From assembly GCA_018378255.1 (NCBI GenBank), contig JAGZXV010000262.1:1-6387 (forward strand): a stretch of 6,387 bases of DNA, written 5' to 3'. This document shows, in pieces, positions 4,934-6,387 of this stretch (positions are counted from its first letter, which is position 1; each line of letters begins with the position of its first letter). This stretch comes from Clostridiaceae bacterium (GTDB taxonomy: Bacteria; Bacillota; Clostridia; Lachnospirales; Lachnospiraceae). The notes below the pieces were generated by a model. The model was given only the letters and a program-made list of their open reading frames with translations. It was not told where the DNA came from and ran no database searches. The position numbers and the translations under genes are program-made.

Positions 4934-6387
4934 TCACAAATGGGCATCCCATTTGCCGCAGAATGCGTCTACCGGGCTTTTGCCTTTAAAACCGCTTCGC
5001 CCTGTCAGTTTCTCAACCAGCGCTTTCAGACAGTAATCATGATTGCTGTAGCAGTTGATATAAGTCTTAACCCGCGGAAAATCCAGCAAATGATATGGAT
5101 TTTCCAGAGAGACAAATATGGTCGGCACATCATTAATGTAATGCCCGCAGTCGGCTCCCATCGGTTGTTTCCATTCGATCCTCACCACCGTCTGATTGCT
5201 CTTTGTAGAAAGATTTGCCACGTATAAAATCAGGTCATAGTTCTTTACAATCTCTTCATATCTGGTGGTAAATCCTTCCCCATAGGGCTGCGGCACAAAA
5301 TCGGTTATCTCAAACCCTTCCGCTTCCAGCAGTTCCTTCACCTTAGCGCAGGCAGGCTTTACCTTATAATTTCCTTCACCGCCTTCCCCTGGCTCAATCG
5401 TATAAAATAAGATCCGTTTATACCGCTTTGTCGTAACCGGAAGGATTCCCGGCTGCTCTTTTACAAGGGTAATAGCCCGGTCTGCGCACTCTCTCGCCCA
5501 GTTTTTATGGGTTTCACAGCCCACTATTTTCTTCACAGCCTCTGCGCTGATCTCCGGCACCCCCTTATGAAGCCCCAAAGCCGCCTTCGTGGCAAGGATT
5601 CTTGTAACGGCTTCATCCAGACGTTCTGGCGTAATGATGCCGTTTTTAATCCCATCCAGCATAAATCCATAGTCCTCTTCCAGATTCCTGGCAAATAGAA
5701 ACATGTCACAGCCTCTCGCAATGCTCTCCGGAACCGCCTGCCTGCGGCTCATAGCCAGCATGTAGCCCGCCATGGTCGTTGCATCCGTACAGATCAGCCC
5801 ATTGAATCCCAGCTTCTCCCTTAAAAGCCCCTGAAGCAGTTCCCTGCTCAATGTGGCCGGCATGATTTCTTCATCTTTAATGAAAGGGTTCAGCTTCCTG
5901 CTCCAGGCCGGCTGCATGATATGTCCGGCCATAACCGTAAGGGCCCCGGCATCAATAGATGCCTGATAAGCTGCCCCATAGGTTTCCATCCACACATCGC
6001 AGTCCATATCATTGATGGACGTCACCAAATGCTGATCCCGCTCATCCTGCCCGTCTCCTGGAAAATGTTTCACAGAAGCTGCAAATCCCAAACTCTGTAT
6101 CCGCTCCACATAGGCCTTCCCCATATTCTTCACCCTCTTCGGATCGGAACCAAAGGTTCTGGTGTTTGTGATCGGATTCCTGAAGTTGCTGTCAATATCG
6201 ATAATCGGCGCAAATGCCCAGTTAGCGCCCACAGCACCTGCCTCCCGGGCACATGCTTCCGCCATCTTTGCAGCCATCTCCACATCGTCCGTAGCCGCAA
6301 TTTCCATAGGAGAGCCCACCAGCGTACCTTCACTGACAATTCCATTGCCTCCTTTTTCCAGGTTGGCTGCAATGAGCAGCGGCACCC
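4934..6387 (-). CDS. Glycoside hydrolase family 3 protein of the His-Asp (NagZ/Nag3) type, N-terminus missing; candidate beta-glycoside phosphorylase
   Basis: The frame is open to the window edge, so roughly the first hundred residues are missing and the GTG at 6385-6383 is an internal Val codon. Numbering from that codon: residues 1 to about 270 are the GH3 TIM barrel, beginning at PLLIAANLEKGG. The signature KHFPGDGQDERDQH (106-119) matches the NagZ-subfamily pattern KHFPGxGxxxxDSH, with the catalytic dyad Asp117/His119 kept and Ser replaced by Gln118. The nucleophile is Asp201 in ICTDATTM. Residues about 290-483 form the second alpha/beta domain, ending in the GKSPVDAFCGK motif. No secretion signal can be judged. 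The subfamily is known to use His as acid/base, and Cellulomonas fimi Nag3 is a retaining phosphorylase. With pgmB next in the operon, I infer release of beta-glucose 1-phosphate from beta-glucosides. A plain beta-N-acetylhexosaminidase remains possible. Confidence 0.88.
   Translation of the reverse strand, partial: VPLLIAANLEKGGNGIVSEGTLVGSPMEIAATDDVEMAAKMAEACAREAGAVGANWAFAPIIDIDSNFRNPITNTRTFGSDPKRVKNMGKAYVERIQSLGFAASVKHFPGDGQDERDQHLVTSINDMDCDVWMETYGAAYQASIDAGALTVMAGHIMQPAWSRKLNPFIKDEEIMPATLSRELLQGLLREKLGFNGLICTDATTMAGYMLAMSRRQAVPESIARGCDMFLFARNLEEDYGFMLDGIKNGIITPERLDEAVTRILATKAALGLHKGVPEISAEAVKKIVGCETHKNWARECADRAITLVKEQPGILPVTTKRYKRILFYTIEPGEGGEGNYKVKPACAKVKELLEAEGFEITDFVPQPYGEGFTTRYEEIVKNYDLILYVANLSTKSNQTVVRIEWKQPMGADCGHYINDVPTIFVSLENPYHLLDFPRVKTYINCYSNHDYCLKALVEKLTGRSGFKGKSPVDAFCGKWDAHL

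Overview
The window looks like a chromosomal segment of a gut-type Clostridia bacterium, probably Lachnospiraceae. This is inferred from moderate GC, strong AGGAG/GGAGG ribosome binding sites, sigma-A-type promoters, and the protein families present; no rRNA or other marker is available. All five recognisable genes lie on the minus strand, so transcription runs from high to low coordinates. No tRNA, rRNA, CRISPR array, insertion sequence or riboswitch was seen.

Reading with transcription: (1) 6387-4934 is a glycoside hydrolase family 3 (GH3) protein whose N-terminus lies outside the window. (2) After a 16-base gap comes a beta-phosphoglucomutase gene (4917-4252), followed by a hairpin at 4219-4187. 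(3) A MerR-family regulator (4070-3213) is driven by its own promoter with the 19-bp spacer typical of MerR-controlled promoters, and is followed by an inverted repeat at 3163-3117. (4) An O-acetylhomoserine sulfhydrylase gene (2967-1657) is driven by a perfect consensus promoter overlapped by repeated motifs that look like an operator. (5) A membrane-anchored L,D-transpeptidase gene (1515 to beyond position 1) has its own extended -10 promoter and a Thr/Pro/Ala-rich tail cut by the window edge.

The most interesting unit is the GH3/beta-phosphoglucomutase pair. The GH3 protein carries the His-Asp dyad signature (KHFPGxGxxxxDxH) of the NagZ/Nag3 subfamily, a member of which is known to work as a retaining beta-glycoside phosphorylase. 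Such an enzyme acting on a beta-glucoside would release beta-glucose 1-phosphate, which is exactly the substrate of the neighbouring mutase. I infer a two-enzyme phosphorolytic route from beta-glucosides to glucose 6-phosphate. The MerR gene is an orphan: it appears to control its own promoter, but no effector gene lies beside it. It is also more AT-rich than its neighbours, which suggests a later arrival. The methionine/cysteine gene and the cell-wall gene are ordinary housekeeping-type functions in separate transcription units.
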